From Elusimicrobiota bacterium (GTDB lineage Bacteria; Elusimicrobiota; Elusimicrobia; UBA1565; UBA9628), in NCBI GenBank assembly GCA_003452935.1, contig DMMY01000016.1, positions 26,540 to 90,539 of the forward strand: a stretch of DNA of 64,000 nt. Direction: 5' to 3'. Below, in pieces: positions 44,253 to 53,409 of the stretch; position 1 is the first letter of the stretch; each line of letters begins with the position of its first letter. Under the pieces are notes generated by a model that saw only the letters and a list, made by a program, of their open reading frames with translations, made no database searches and had not been told where the DNA came from. Made by a program: the position numbers and the translations under genes.

Positions 44253-46112
44253 TCAACGGCCCAGTTGGAACAAGACCGCGTCCCCTTCGCGAAAAACCGC
44301 ATTCCAGGGCCAGCGCCGGTCATCGCGGGCCAAGAAATATCCCGTCTTGTAGCGACGGGCGACGCTCTCGACCTCCGCGGGGCTTAGGGATTCATAGGCT
44401 CTCTTCGTCTCGGCTCGAAACGCCGCGTTGTCGGTGGCCCGGTCGAAATCGAACTTCACCGCCCGCATCCTTTCCGCCATGGGACCGGCGAGGGCGCCGT
44501 ACATCGCGGCGCTCTCATAATAGTTCATGCAGGGAAAGGCGGATCTCTCGCTTTCCAGGACGAAATCCTTGCACGACCCCACGAGATCCACGGGCGAGAC
44601 CAGGATCATGGCATCGGGGGGGGTATGCGTCTTGATCCAGGAAGCCATGTGATGCAATTCCTGTTTCTCGGGCATCGAAAGCCGGCGTTCGATGCTGGCG
44701 GAAACAAACACGAAGGCGGCCACGCCCAGGAGCAGGGCCCGGGACGGTTGAGCGCGCGCCAGGGCAAGCCGCCTGAGCAGCCAGCCCAGCCCCAAAGCCA
44801 GGAGCACGGACGCGCCTATCCAGAGCTTGAAGGCGGGGAGAAGGAAAAGGCCTCCATGCAACCCCAGCTTCAGCACCAAGGCATGCATGATGCCGGGGAC
44901 GCAAAGATGGATCAGGGGCGCGACCGCGAGCGCCGCCAACACCGTCTGTCCGGCCGCGCCCGCGCCGGCGACAAGGCAGATCCCGACCCCTATGCCGGCC
45001 AACCGGGCCACGAAATCGCGATAGCTGGAGAGGGCCAGGATCAGCAGCATGCCCGGCCACGACGCCAGCGCGCCGGGACGATCGCTTTCCTCGGCCAGCC
45101 AGGCCGACAAGGCCAGCAAGGCGGGAAATTCCAGCAGGGCCAACGACTTCCACAAATGCATCTTGACGAATATGCCGCAAGCCAGGAGCCCATGAGCGAA
45201 CAGAAAGTAGGAAAGGGTTCCCCAGCCGATCAGGACCAGGCCGACGGCGCTCATGCGCAGAAGCTGGGCGCGGCTGCGCAGTCCGCGCGCGCGATAAAAG
45301 GCCAAAGCCATCAAGACCAAGCCCTCCAGGCGAAAGACATGGTCGGCCATGCGCATGTCCACGCCGCCGCTCGATACGGAATGGAACCTCATGTTCATGC
45401 GGTAGTAGGAAAGCTCGCTGGCGGGAACCGCATTAAGAGCCACCCTCAAAAAAAGCGGCAGGAGCGCCGCGGCGCCGCCGATCAGGCGCAGCGCCGACGA
45501 TGTCCTTGAACTCGGGTTTTGCCAGGCGAGACGGAGCTCCTCAACGGCGAACAGCGGCATAAAATAGAGGCCCGGGCTGGCGTGGAGGTAGATCGAGGCC
45601 ACCAGGGCGGCCCAAGCGGACGTCATTCGCCTTTCCAGCAGAGCCCAAAAAGCGTAGAGGAAAGGGACCATGCCCAAGGAGCGCTCGAAATAGGTTATGT
45701 TGTACGGGATATCGGGCACGAAAATCGGCATGTCGAACGCGAAAAAAAGCGTGGCCAGGCCGGCCGCGTCCCTGCGCCCCGTGGCCGAGAGCGCGAGACG
45801 GGACATCAGCAGGATCTGCGCCGCCCATAGGCCCAACAGAAAAACCCCGATAGGCCAGTTCGGCCCGATGCCCAGGGCCGAGCTGACGGAGGCGAAAGCC
45901 TTGGCGAGCGCCGCCGGCATCATGGTGTACGGCGCCGCAAAGGACGCGACGACCAAGGGATCCGTCGTCATGCTGGAGTGCGCGAGCCGGGCCTTGGTCA
46001 GCATGAGGACATGATCGCTGGCGACGGGGCTCATTCTCAACAGGCATAAGAGCAAGCCCGCGCCCACCAGGGCCGCGGAGGTTCTCAGGTCCCACTTTTC
46101 GGACGCGGCCAC
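44253..46112 (-). CDS. Polytopic membrane protein, possible GT-C-type glycosyltransferase
   Basis: 619 residues, roughly 12 membrane helices, then a ~130-residue soluble C-terminus (MPEKQELHHMASWIKTHTPPDAMILV, SERSAFPCMNYYESAAMYG). The overall plan, with an early Asp in the first loop (SPVASDHVLML) and a soluble C-terminal domain, resembles GT-C glycosyltransferases, but no family signature is certain. GTG start; 13 bp after the GT2 gene in the same operon. It probably handles lipid-linked sugars or polymer. Confidence 0.75.
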   Translation of the reverse strand: MAASEKWDLRTSAALVGAGLLLCLLRMSPVASDHVLMLTKARLAHSSMTTDPLVVASFAAPYTMMPAALAKAFASVSSALGIGPNWPIGVFLLGLWAAQILLMSRLALSATGRRDAAGLATLFFAFDMPIFVPDIPYNITYFERSLGMVPFLYAFWALLERRMTSAWAALVASIYLHASPGLYFMPLFAVEELRLAWQNPSSRTSSALRLIGGAAALLPLFLRVALNAVPASELSYYRMNMRFHSVSSGGVDMRMADHVFRLEGLVLMALAFYRARGLRSRAQLLRMSAVGLVLIGWGTLSYFLFAHGLLACGIFVKMHLWKSLALLEFPALLALSAWLAEESDRPGALASWPGMLLILALSSYRDFVARLAGIGVGICLVAGAGAAGQTVLAALAVAPLIHLCVPGIMHALVLKLGLHGGLFLLPAFKLWIGASVLLALGLGWLLRRLALARAQPSRALLLGVAAFVFVSASIERRLSMPEKQELHHMASWIKTHTPPDAMILVSPVDLVGSCKDFVLESERSAFPCMNYYESAAMYGALAGPMAERMRAVKFDFDRATDNAAFRAETKRAYESLSPAEVESVARRYKTGYFLARDDRRWPWNAVFREGDAVLFQLGR

Positions 46113-46125
46113 GATTGAGCCTAGG

Positions 46126-46878
46126 CTAGCGGGGGGCTTGCGCCCGCCGGCCCAAGGTCCTCCGGAACATGCGGAAGTATTCCGCGGCGTTGGAGCACAC
46201 CTTCATCTTGCTCTTGCCGTGCTTGAGATCATAACGGTAAATGGTCGCCACCTCGCAGCAGCGCAAATCGCCGCTGCGCCAGGCCTTGATGAGCAACTCG
46301 GCATTGGAGGCGAAGCTGCGGCTCTCGATGAAGTCGTCGCCGAAGGCCCGCAAGGCCCGCTGCACGACTCCGGCCCGGTAGCCTCGGAAAAAGATAGTGT
46401 AGTCTTCGACGCCCGGAATCGCGAGCACGAGCCGCGTGAGCAGATTGGCCGACAGGCTCAGGAAGCGCCTGAAAAGCGGGAACCCCACATAGGCGCCGCC
46501 CGGGCAGTAGCGTGAGGCGCAGACCACGTCGTAACCCTCGGCCAGCCGGCGCAGCATGGGGAGCAAGGAGCCGGGGTCATTGGTCCCGTCGCCTTCCATG
46601 GTGATGATGAAGTCCTCCGGGCGCGCCTCGCCCGCGATGCGGCGCAGGCCCGTGTCAAAGGCTTTGGCCACGCCTCGGTTGGTCTCATGGCGCAGCAGAA
46701 GCACGGGAAGTTTTCCGGCCAACGCCTGGACCACGCTCGCCGTCGCGTCGACCGAACCGTCGTCCACTACGACGAAGCGGAAGGGTTCGTGCTGCTGGCG
46801 CAAGGTCTCGTCGAGCCTGGCCAGCATCCCGGGCAGGGCCTTCTCCTCGTTGTAGCCCAGTATGAGTATGTGGATCAT
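46126..46878 (-). CDS. GT2 family glycosyltransferase (dolichyl-phosphate-mannose synthase-like)
   Basis: 250 residues, GT-A fold. IHILILGYNEEKALPGML begins the fold, VVVDDGSVDAT (residues 36-46) is the nucleotide-sugar site, and TMEGDGTNDP carries the catalytic Asp pair. GGAYVGFPLFRRFLS and DYTIFFRGYRAGVV follow. No C-terminal membrane segments. It transfers a sugar onto a lipid or polymer acceptor. The start overlaps the epimerase stop (ATGA); the frame remains open upstream without coding character. Confidence 0.9.
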   Translation of the reverse strand: MIHILILGYNEEKALPGMLARLDETLRQQHEPFRFVVVDDGSVDATASVVQALAGKLPVLLLRHETNRGVAKAFDTGLRRIAGEARPEDFIITMEGDGTNDPGSLLPMLRRLAEGYDVVCASRYCPGGAYVGFPLFRRFLSLSANLLTRLVLAIPGVEDYTIFFRGYRAGVVQRALRAFGDDFIESRSFASNAELLIKAWRSGDLRCCEVATIYRYDLKHGKSKMKVCSNAAEYFRMFRRTLGRRAQAPR

Positions 46879-47915
46879 GGGCGCGAGGAGGGGACCCGGG
46901 CCGCCAGCCAACGCGCCAGCTGGCCCAGCCCGGCGTCGACGCCCACGCGCGGCCGCCAACCGAGGAGCCGGCGCGCCTTGGAAATGTCGGAGACGTAGAC
47001 CTTCTGGTCTCCCGGCCGCCAGTCTTGCCGGCGAATTTTCGGCGCTATCGCCAGACGCCGCCGGATCCAGTCCAACAGTTCCAGCAGGGAAAGAGTCGAG
47101 CCCAACCCGCCGCCCGCATTGAATATCTGGCCGGAGGATCGGGAAGGCCGGGCCATGGCCCGGTCGTAGAGCGCGAGAAGATCGTCGATGTGCAGGATAT
47201 CGCGGACCTGCCGGCCGTCGCCGTAAATGGTGATCGGCGCGCCGGAAAGAGCCGCGATCAGGAACCAGGCCACCCAGCCCTGGTCTTCCTCGCCGTACTG
47301 CCAGGGACCATAAATGCAGGATTGGCGGAAGACCGCGGTCTTGAGGCCGTAGATGCGTCCGTAATCCCGGACATACTGGTCGGCGCAGCCTTTGGAGCAG
47401 CCGTAGGGGGAATGGAAGTCCAAGGCGGCGTCTTCGCCGATCCCGAGGCGAGGCCGGCTGAAGCCGTAGCGGCCGGAGGCGAGCCGGATCCGGGCTTCGG
47501 GCAGGGCGCCGTAAACCTTATTGGTCGAGGCGAAGATGAAAAAGGCCCGGGGGCACAAGCGGCGCACGGCCTCCAGGACATTGAGCGTGCCCAAGGCGTT
47601 GCGCTCGAAATCCTGCACGGGATCCGTGACGGAGTGGGTGACCGCGACCTGCGCCGCCAGATGCAGAACCAGTTCGAAGCCGCCGTGCTTTTGAAAAAGG
47701 CGCCTCAGAGAGCGCGCGTCCCGGACATCGCCATGGACGAACGCGACGTTGGGCAAGCGCATGGACTTGAAGTCCCGATAGTTGCGCCGGGCGGTGTTCC
47801 GGGAGAGGTCATCGAAGGCAACGACCCGCCTGCCTTGCCGGGCGTAATGCACGACGGCATTGAAGCCGATAAATCCCATCCCGCCGGTGATGAGGCATTT
47901 CGGATGGTCAGACAT
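46875..47915 (-). CDS. NAD-dependent epimerase (CDP-paratose 2-epimerase-like)
   Basis: 346 residues. GGMGFIG (residues 11-17) binds NAD; FASTNKVYG and SPYGCSKGCADQYVRDY contain the catalytic Thr/Tyr/Lys set and are typical of CDP-paratose/tyvelose 2-epimerases. RQVRDILHIDDLLALY and GGGLGSTLSLLELL complete the extended SDR. It makes a dideoxy-sugar or related precursor for surface glycan. Extended -10 TGCTACACT ends 8 nt before the ATG. First gene of the epimerase-GT2-membrane protein operon. Confidence 0.9.
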   Translation of the reverse strand: MSDHPKCLITGGMGFIGFNAVVHYARQGRRVVAFDDLSRNTARRNYRDFKSMRLPNVAFVHGDVRDARSLRRLFQKHGGFELVLHLAAQVAVTHSVTDPVQDFERNALGTLNVLEAVRRLCPRAFFIFASTNKVYGALPEARIRLASGRYGFSRPRLGIGEDAALDFHSPYGCSKGCADQYVRDYGRIYGLKTAVFRQSCIYGPWQYGEEDQGWVAWFLIAALSGAPITIYGDGRQVRDILHIDDLLALYDRAMARPSRSSGQIFNAGGGLGSTLSLLELLDWIRRRLAIAPKIRRQDWRPGDQKVYVSDISKARRLLGWRPRVGVDAGLGQLARWLAARVPSSRP

Positions 47916-47923
47916 CGGTCTGT

Positions 47924-47929
47924 AGTGTA
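47924..47929 (-). promoter_or_regulatory. Extended -10 (TGC TACACT) of the glycan operon
   Basis: TACACT on the minus strand with upstream TG; 8 nt to the ATG. It fits a leaderless or near-leaderless start. Confidence 0.45.
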
Positions 47930-47976
47930 GCACAAAAAAATCCGCGCGACCATTGAGAAATAAGACCGCTTCCGCC

Positions 47977-49440
47977 CTACGGCGTCGCGCCGACGCGGCG
48001 GTTGAAATCGACGATAAGCTGGTCCCACCGCTCGACCTGGGCGAAAGTCTCGTCCCAGAACTCCGGGTCCCAGAGTCGGCGCAAAGCCTCGGAACTCTTG
48101 CCCTGCTGCTCGACCCAGGTGAAGTACTTGAGGTTGTGCAAGGCCTTGCGCTCGTAATAGCCCAGCTCCTTGAAGTGATCCGCGGCCTGTCCGCGCAGGC
48201 AGCGTTCCAGGTCCAAGCCGGCCTGTGCGTCGCCGTACTCGCCGCGCCTTTGCCCCAGTTCAACGAGGCGCGAGCGGTACATCTCCACCGAGTCCGTAAA
48301 AATGGTGAACACGACGTCGTTTTCATCGAGCTCGTAGTATTTGGCGAGTTTCACCGCGCCGAGCATGTTGGAGATGCTCGATATGCCCAGCAGAGGCAGC
48401 GCTTGCAGGACCGCCGGCTTGACGCCTTCGCGGCCCAGCAGTTTTTGCCCGGCGGCCTCATTGAACAGCCGCAGCACGCGCATGCAGTCCTCGTCGTCAA
48501 TGGCCGCGACCGCGTCGGTGTTGCGCACGTTATGGACCCAGGGGACATGCTTGTCGCCGATGCCCTCGATGCGATGCTCGCCGAAGCCGTTCAAGAGCAG
48601 GGTCGGGCATTGCAGGGCCTCCGAGGCGCAGACCCTCAGGAGGGGGAACTTCTTGCGGAGATAATCTCCCGCCGCGATCGTGCCGGCCGAGCCCGTGGCC
48701 GAGACGTAGCCGGCCAGGCGGCAGCGCTTGCCCCGTATCCGTTCGAAGACCTCTTCGACGGCCGGGCCGGTCGTCGTGTAATGCCAGGCCGGATTGCCGA
48801 ATTCATCAAACTGATTGAAGATCACGCAGTCCTTGCGCTTCTTGCGGATCTCCCAGCACTTGTCGTAGATCTCCTTGACGTTGGACTCCGTGCCCGGAGT
48901 CGCGATGACCTCGGCGCCGATGGATTTAAGCCAGTCGAAGCGCTCCCGGCTCATGCCCTCGGGCAGGATGGCCACGGCCGCGCAGCCCAGCAGGGCGCTG
49001 TCGAAAGCCCCGCCCCGGCAGTAGTTCCCGGTCGAGGGCCAGACCGCCTTTTGCGAGACCGGATCGAACTCTCCGGTCACCAGACGGGGCGCCAGGCACC
49101 CGAAGGCCGCGCCCACTTTATGGGCTCCGGTCGGGAAATACTTGCCTACCAGGCCGACGATGCGGGCCCGCACGCCGGTGATGGCGCAAGGGAGCTCAAG
49201 GAAATTCACCCCGCCGAAGAGCCCGCTGCCGACGTCGTTGTGCCAGGTGATGCGGAAAAGGTTAAGGGGATCGACGTCCCAGAGCCCGACCGACTTGAGC
49301 CGGGCTCCGATCGAGGCCGGGATAAGCCTAGGGTCCTTGAGTTGGGCGAAGGTCGGGACGACTATCCGGCGTTCCCGGCAAAGCTTGATCGTCTTCTTGA
49401 GCACGTCTTCCCTCGATTTCGCGGCCGTTGTCGTCGGCAT
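47977..49440 (-). CDS. Fold-type II PLP-dependent enzyme (tryptophan-synthase-beta-like superfamily)
   Basis: 487 residues. TGAHKVGAAFG holds the PLP lysine (Lys108); PSTGNYCRGGAFDSALLG is the phosphate/substrate loop; TGSAGTIAAGDYLR binds phosphate. The C-terminal ~130 residues (YYERKALHNLKYFTWVEQQG) form an extra helical domain. It is similar to the uncharacterised long cysteine-synthase-like enzymes; the exact reaction is unknown. GGAGG lies 5 nt before the ATG, 24 nt after the upstream threonine-synthase-like gene, forming a two-gene operon. Confidence 0.88.
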   Translation of the reverse strand: MPTTTAAKSREDVLKKTIKLCRERRIVVPTFAQLKDPRLIPASIGARLKSVGLWDVDPLNLFRITWHNDVGSGLFGGVNFLELPCAITGVRARIVGLVGKYFPTGAHKVGAAFGCLAPRLVTGEFDPVSQKAVWPSTGNYCRGGAFDSALLGCAAVAILPEGMSRERFDWLKSIGAEVIATPGTESNVKEIYDKCWEIRKKRKDCVIFNQFDEFGNPAWHYTTTGPAVEEVFERIRGKRCRLAGYVSATGSAGTIAAGDYLRKKFPLLRVCASEALQCPTLLLNGFGEHRIEGIGDKHVPWVHNVRNTDAVAAIDDEDCMRVLRLFNEAAGQKLLGREGVKPAVLQALPLLGISSISNMLGAVKLAKYYELDENDVVFTIFTDSVEMYRSRLVELGQRRGEYGDAQAGLDLERCLRGQAADHFKELGYYERKALHNLKYFTWVEQQGKSSEALRRLWDPEFWDETFAQVERWDQLIVDFNRRVGATP

Positions 49441-49464
49441 AAATCCTCCGTCAATAAATTCGCT

Positions 49465-50700
49465 CTACAGATCGAGCTTGCGGACCAAACGCTTGAATTC
49501 TCCGAAATCCGCGGCCACGCCATGAGGCCGGCCCACTGACTTTCGGGCGCTGGCAACGTCCTTAAGACCGTTGCCCGTAACCAAGACCACCGCGGTCCGG
49601 CAGCCGCGCAGCCGGCCCGCGGCCGCCGCCTTCTTCATGCCCGCCCAAGCCGCGGCCGCGGCCGGCTCGGCGAAGACCTTGGCGGCCCGGGCCAGGTCCG
49701 GGATGGCGGAGATGATCTCGGCGTCAGTGACCGTCACGGCGAAGCCTTGGGACCGGCGCACGGCCGCGACCGCGGCCAAGCCGTCGCGGGGCAGGCTTAC
49801 CGATATGCTGTCGGCCACGGTGCGCCCCGAGACACGCCGAACGACGCCGTCGCCCTCCACGGCCCGGGCCACGGCCGCGCTGCCCGCCGCCTGCGCCGCG
49901 ACCAAACGCGGCAGCTTGTCGACGAGGCCCAGGGACTGGAGTTCCGTGAAGCCTTTCCAAATACCGCTGATGATATTGCCGTCGCCCACGGGCACGAAGA
50001 TCACATCCGGGACATCCCAGCCCAGCTGTTCGCAGAGCTCGAAAGCCGCGGTCTTCTTGCCCTCGCGGGTGAATGGGTTGACTCCGGTGGAACGGTCGTA
50101 CCAGCCGTATTCCCGCGCGGCCCGGCCGCAGAGCTCGCAGGCGTCGTCATACGTCCCGCGCACCGCGATCACCGTGGCTCCGAAGACCAGGAGCTGGGCG
50201 ATCTTGGCCTCGGGAGCCGTCTGCGGCACGAAGATCACGGTGCGCAAAGGCAGGCCGGCGGCCAGGCAAGCCAGGGAGGAGGCCGCATTGCCCGTGGAAG
50301 CCGTGGCCACGACCTTCTCGCCGAGTTCCAGGGCCCGGGACACGACCACGGCGTTGGCGCGGTCCTTGAACGAAGCCGAGGGGTTGCGCCCGTCGTCCTT
50401 GACGAAAAGCCGGCTCAGACCCAGTTCGCGCGCCGCGGCGGGCAAGGAGTAAAGGGGGGTCCAACCGATCTGGGGCACGGACATCGGACAACGCCGGGCC
50501 AGCGGCAAAACCTCCCAGTAACGCCAGAGGCTGCGGTCCTGATCCCGGGCCAGGCTGCGCCGCGAAATCCTGCCTCGGATGGCGCGGTAATCATAGACGA
50601 CTTGAAGGTTCGCTCCGCAAGCCGGGCAGGCATAGGGCGTTCGGCAGGGGGGCAGCTCCCCGGCGCACGCCACGCACTGAAATCCAAGGATTCTGGCCAT
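49465..50700 (-). CDS. Threonine synthase-like PLP enzyme with zinc ribbon
   Basis: 411 residues. Cys9, Cys12, Cys25 and Cys28 form an N-terminal zinc ribbon (CVACAG...CPACG). GWTPLYSLP, NPSASFKDRA (PLP Lys112), STGNAASSLACLAAG and PVGDGNIISGIWKGF are threonine synthase signatures. It converts O-phosphohomoserine to threonine, unless it is a paralogue serving another beta-elimination/replacement reaction with its operon partner. ATG 50700 is taken; another in-frame ATG four codons upstream is possible. Confidence 0.9.
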   Translation of the reverse strand: MARILGFQCVACAGELPPCRTPYACPACGANLQVVYDYRAIRGRISRRSLARDQDRSLWRYWEVLPLARRCPMSVPQIGWTPLYSLPAAARELGLSRLFVKDDGRNPSASFKDRANAVVVSRALELGEKVVATASTGNAASSLACLAAGLPLRTVIFVPQTAPEAKIAQLLVFGATVIAVRGTYDDACELCGRAAREYGWYDRSTGVNPFTREGKKTAAFELCEQLGWDVPDVIFVPVGDGNIISGIWKGFTELQSLGLVDKLPRLVAAQAAGSAAVARAVEGDGVVRRVSGRTVADSISVSLPRDGLAAVAAVRRSQGFAVTVTDAEIISAIPDLARAAKVFAEPAAAAAWAGMKKAAAAGRLRGCRTAVVLVTGNGLKDVASARKSVGRPHGVAADFGEFKRLVRKLDL

Positions 50701-50763
50701 AATATCGGGCATACTCTACATATTTTGAGCCTGCCGGGTCACCATTATGTTAATATACGGGGT

Positions 50764-51234
50764 ATGCGCGCTTTATTTATCACGTTAGGAACCGCCGTCC
50801 TGGCCGGCGTCGTCTCTTGTTCCCAATCCGCGGTCGACAAAATGCCGGACATCAGGCTCCCCACTTACGCGGCGTCCGAGGGACAGTCCCTGGCCTCTTG
50901 CCCCGCCGCCAAATGCCTGACGGCCTACGTCGCCCCGTGGTGCGGATACTGCCGTTCCAGCACGCCCATGCTCATGGCTTTGCGCGGCTATCTGGAGCGC
51001 CACGGCGTGGCGATGCGATTCATCGTGGGCAAGGACCGTCTCCCGGCGCTGCGCGCCTACGCCCGGGAATTCGGCCCGGACACGATGCTCGACGTCGACG
51101 ACGCCGTGGCAGTCGGGGGGGTGCCGCACTTCTTCGTCTCGGATCAACACGGCGTCATCCTGCGGCAAATCTCCGGAGTTCCCTCCAGCGACAATCCCAT
51201 CGAGGACATCGCGGCCAGTTTCGGCCTGCCCTAG
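50764..51234 (+). CDS. Thioredoxin-fold lipoprotein
   Basis: 156 residues. Lipoprotein signal with VVSC (lipidated Cys19). APWCGYC has the redox pair Cys60/Cys63, and the cis-Pro region is GGVPHFFV. It resembles thioredoxin-like disulfide proteins acting outside the inner membrane. Unlike DsbC it has no dimerisation domain. It ends 1 nt before the GTG of the next gene, so they form an operon. A TAATAT hexamer lies 7 nt before the ATG. Confidence 0.85.
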   Translation: MRALFITLGTAVLAGVVSCSQSAVDKMPDIRLPTYAASEGQSLASCPAAKCLTAYVAPWCGYCRSSTPMLMALRGYLERHGVAMRFIVGKDRLPALRAYAREFGPDTMLDVDDAVAVGGVPHFFVSDQHGVILRQISGVPSSDNPIEDIAASFGLP

Positions 51235-51235
51235 C

Positions 51236-52792
51236 GTGTACCCCAGCCGCCGCCCCAAACGCCGGCCGTTTTTGGGCCTCGTCCTGGCGTTGGGCGTGGC
51301 GCCGAGCCTCTCGGCATGGGCCCGGTCTGTTAATGAAAAACCGGTTTACGACCCCGAGGTCGCGCTTCTGCTGCTCACCCTTCAGAAGCAGAGCATCCCC
51401 CTGCTGGCCCAGGAACTCAAGCGCCAGGCCGCTCTCCAGAATCTCGCCGCCGTGCAGATCCTGGTCCAGCATACCGTGGATCAAGCCGCGCGCGAGCTTG
51501 AGGCGACGCTGGATCCGGATTCCGACGTGCTGGAGGGCTTCGGCAACGCCTTGATCCGCTATCATGCGGCGGATACGGCGGTCATCCAGCAGCTCATCGG
51601 CGAACTGCGCCGTTATCACGACCTGAAGGCGGGCTCCTTTCTCGAGAAGCTGGACCCTCCCAGGTCCAGGCGTTCGCCGCGCATCCTGGCGGTATCCGGA
51701 GTGGGGCCGGACGTGGAGAAATACATGGACGCGGCCCCTCTGCTCAAGGAACCGGCCGCCTCCGCCCGACGCCGCCCCTTGCTCAGCGAGCGCCGCTGGA
51801 ACATAGATTTCTACATGGGGGATTTCAACGACCTATGGTCCTACTACCGCCGGAAGGGATACCGCGTGTTCTACCGTCTGCGCGCCCCCCTCATCAGCAC
51901 CTCCAAGCAGACCTACGTCCTGGCCCCGGAGGAAGGCCTGCGCCCCAGGCTGGTTTACTGCGGTTTTTTCGGCCGAGATTACTTCTGGCACGTCCGCGCC
52001 CAATACTCGCTGCTCACGCCGCCCTCCGACCAGGGCGCCACGGTCCGGACCTTGTACTGCCCGAAGTGCAAGTGGACACTGCCCGGCGTACGGGCCCTGA
52101 AAAGCCTGATCTCCACCATGCCTCATGGCATAGAGAACGCGGTCTTGGGCTACACCGGGCGCATGGACGACACCCTCGCCGCCAGCCGGATAGGAGCCTA
52201 TGAGAACGATTATTGGCTCATTGCCTGCTATGATCTGCCCGCGGGCCTGACGGCGACGGTCGCGTGCCGTCACTCCTGCTTTGGAGACATATCGGCCGAG
52301 GCAGCTGAGGTCCTGGCCAAAAGCGGCGCCGCGAGAATATTCTACGGCGGCCCAGCCGCGGCCTTGGACGGAGCTGTCCCCGCGAACAGCCTCTACGTCC
52401 CCCAAAATCTGCTCGACCGCAACGGCAAGCCCGTGGCTTTCTCCAACGCCTTTCCTCCTCGCCGCGAGCACTCCGGACTGCATCAGGGGATACCCAGCCC
52501 CTTCTTCATGACCTCAGACCGCTTGGCCTCGGCCCGGGCACAAGGCGTGGAGACCGTGGATTGCGCAGCCGCGCGCATCGCGGAGCGCCTCATGCGCTTC
52601 AACGGGCAACGCGCCGCTCCGGTCGCCTTGGGACTGGCTCTGATCACGACGAATCTGGAGAATCTCCAGGCCGATGCCGAAAGCTCCGTTTACAGCGGCT
52701 GGAAGAGCACCGCGGGCAGTGAGAACGCCACGAGAACCTATGTCGCGTCCTTGCTCCGTTTCCTGCGCACGCCCAAAACCAAAACCCCCTAG
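51236..52792 (+). CDS. Secreted hypothetical protein, unrecognised
   Basis: 518 residues, GTG start 1 nt after the previous stop. A short signal-like segment (RPFLGLVLALGVAPSLSAWA) precedes a helical region (LTLQKQSIPLLAQELKRQAAL). The C-terminal ~320 residues look like an enzyme fold: YCPKCKWTLPG (a CxxC pair), GLTATVACRHSCFGDISAEAA, RIFYGGPAAALDG, PSPFFMTSDRLASARAQG, VETVDCAAARIAERLM. The last motif is vaguely like nucleoside phosphorylases, but that is not a claim. Coupling to a thioredoxin-like lipoprotein hints that its cysteines need redox care. Confidence 0.75.
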   Translation: MYPSRRPKRRPFLGLVLALGVAPSLSAWARSVNEKPVYDPEVALLLLTLQKQSIPLLAQELKRQAALQNLAAVQILVQHTVDQAARELEATLDPDSDVLEGFGNALIRYHAADTAVIQQLIGELRRYHDLKAGSFLEKLDPPRSRRSPRILAVSGVGPDVEKYMDAAPLLKEPAASARRRPLLSERRWNIDFYMGDFNDLWSYYRRKGYRVFYRLRAPLISTSKQTYVLAPEEGLRPRLVYCGFFGRDYFWHVRAQYSLLTPPSDQGATVRTLYCPKCKWTLPGVRALKSLISTMPHGIENAVLGYTGRMDDTLAASRIGAYENDYWLIACYDLPAGLTATVACRHSCFGDISAEAAEVLAKSGAARIFYGGPAAALDGAVPANSLYVPQNLLDRNGKPVAFSNAFPPRREHSGLHQGIPSPFFMTSDRLASARAQGVETVDCAAARIAERLMRFNGQRAAPVALGLALITTNLENLQADAESSVYSGWKSTAGSENATRTYVASLLRFLRTPKTKTP

Positions 52793-52804
52793 CGGCAACG
52801 GACG

Positions 52805-53227
52805 CTACTTGCGCCGCGCCGCAGGCCTGGACTTGGGCGTAGGCTTGGGGCCGATCATGATGATGGCCGGCCCGGGGTCTTCCTCGGTCTCGACGGCGGG
52901 CCGGGCCGCCCGGACTATGCTGCGCGGGCCGGCGGCGAGCGGCGCAGGCTCTGGCCGGGATGAGGCTGCTTCTCGCTCGCTCGCCTCCCAGGGTTCCGGC
53001 CCCAGGGCCTCGGAAGGCCGGCTGCCGAGGTAAAAGATGATCTTCCAGATCGCCACTAACAAGACCACGGCAATGACTATGGCCGCGATCGGGAGGGGGG
53101 TCCAATGCACGCCCACGACGCCGGCCCGTCTGGAAGTCTCCAACTCGGAGAACGAATGGGGGCAATTGGGACAGACCGCGGCGTCGTCAGGAAGTTTGGT
53201 CCGGCATGACGGGCAGAGCTTGGACAT
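52805..53227 (-). CDS. Zinc-ribbon, single-TM protein
   Basis: 140 residues. Cys5, Cys8, Cys19 and Cys22 (CPSCR...CPNCP) form a ribbon with the same spacing as the protein at 7.1-8.1 kb. A membrane helix follows (PLPIAAIVIAVVLLVAIWKIIFYLG) and a Pro/Glu/Ala tail. CATAAT ends 6 nt before the ATG. The sequence further upstream of that -10 is MITE copy 2, whose end lies inside the spacer, so the original -35 has probably been replaced. Confidence 0.8.
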   Translation of the reverse strand: MSKLCPSCRTKLPDDAAVCPNCPHSFSELETSRRAGVVGVHWTPLPIAAIVIAVVLLVAIWKIIFYLGSRPSEALGPEPWEASEREAASSRPEPAPLAAGPRSIVRAARPAVETEEDPGPAIIMIGPKPTPKSRPAARRK

Positions 53228-53233
53228 GTCTGG

Positions 53234-53239
53234 ATTATG
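53234..53239 (-). promoter_or_regulatory. -10 box (CATAAT) of the zinc-ribbon gene, truncated by a MITE
   Basis: 6 nt before the ATG at 53227. The MITE begins at 53252, 12 bp upstream of this hexamer, so a -35 at 17 bp would have to lie in MITE sequence (GGGATA there). Confidence 0.5.
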
Positions 53240-53251
53240 GTATCAGATTAA

Positions 53252-53409
53252 GAGCCTATCCCAAAACCAGCTTTCGCGGCGAAACCTCGGGATTCTCGCC
53301 GAGCCAGGGCGCGAGGAGCGAGCATGCCGATAGGCATGTAAGCGCCGAGCAACGAAGGCGCAGGCAGAAGACCGAGGTTGCAGCCCGGAATGGGGTTTTG
53401 GGATGGCTC
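53252..53409. mobile_element. MITE-like element, copy 2 (158 bp)
   Basis: Ends GAGCCTATCCCAAAACC and GGTTTTGGGATGGCTC, flanked by TAA (53249-53251 and 53410-53412). The inside matches copy 1 almost base for base except for a ~70-bp internal segment that is missing. It contains the CATGCC-GATA-GGCATG hairpin. The right end provides the first base of the TAG stop of the neighbouring TPR gene. Confidence 0.8.
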
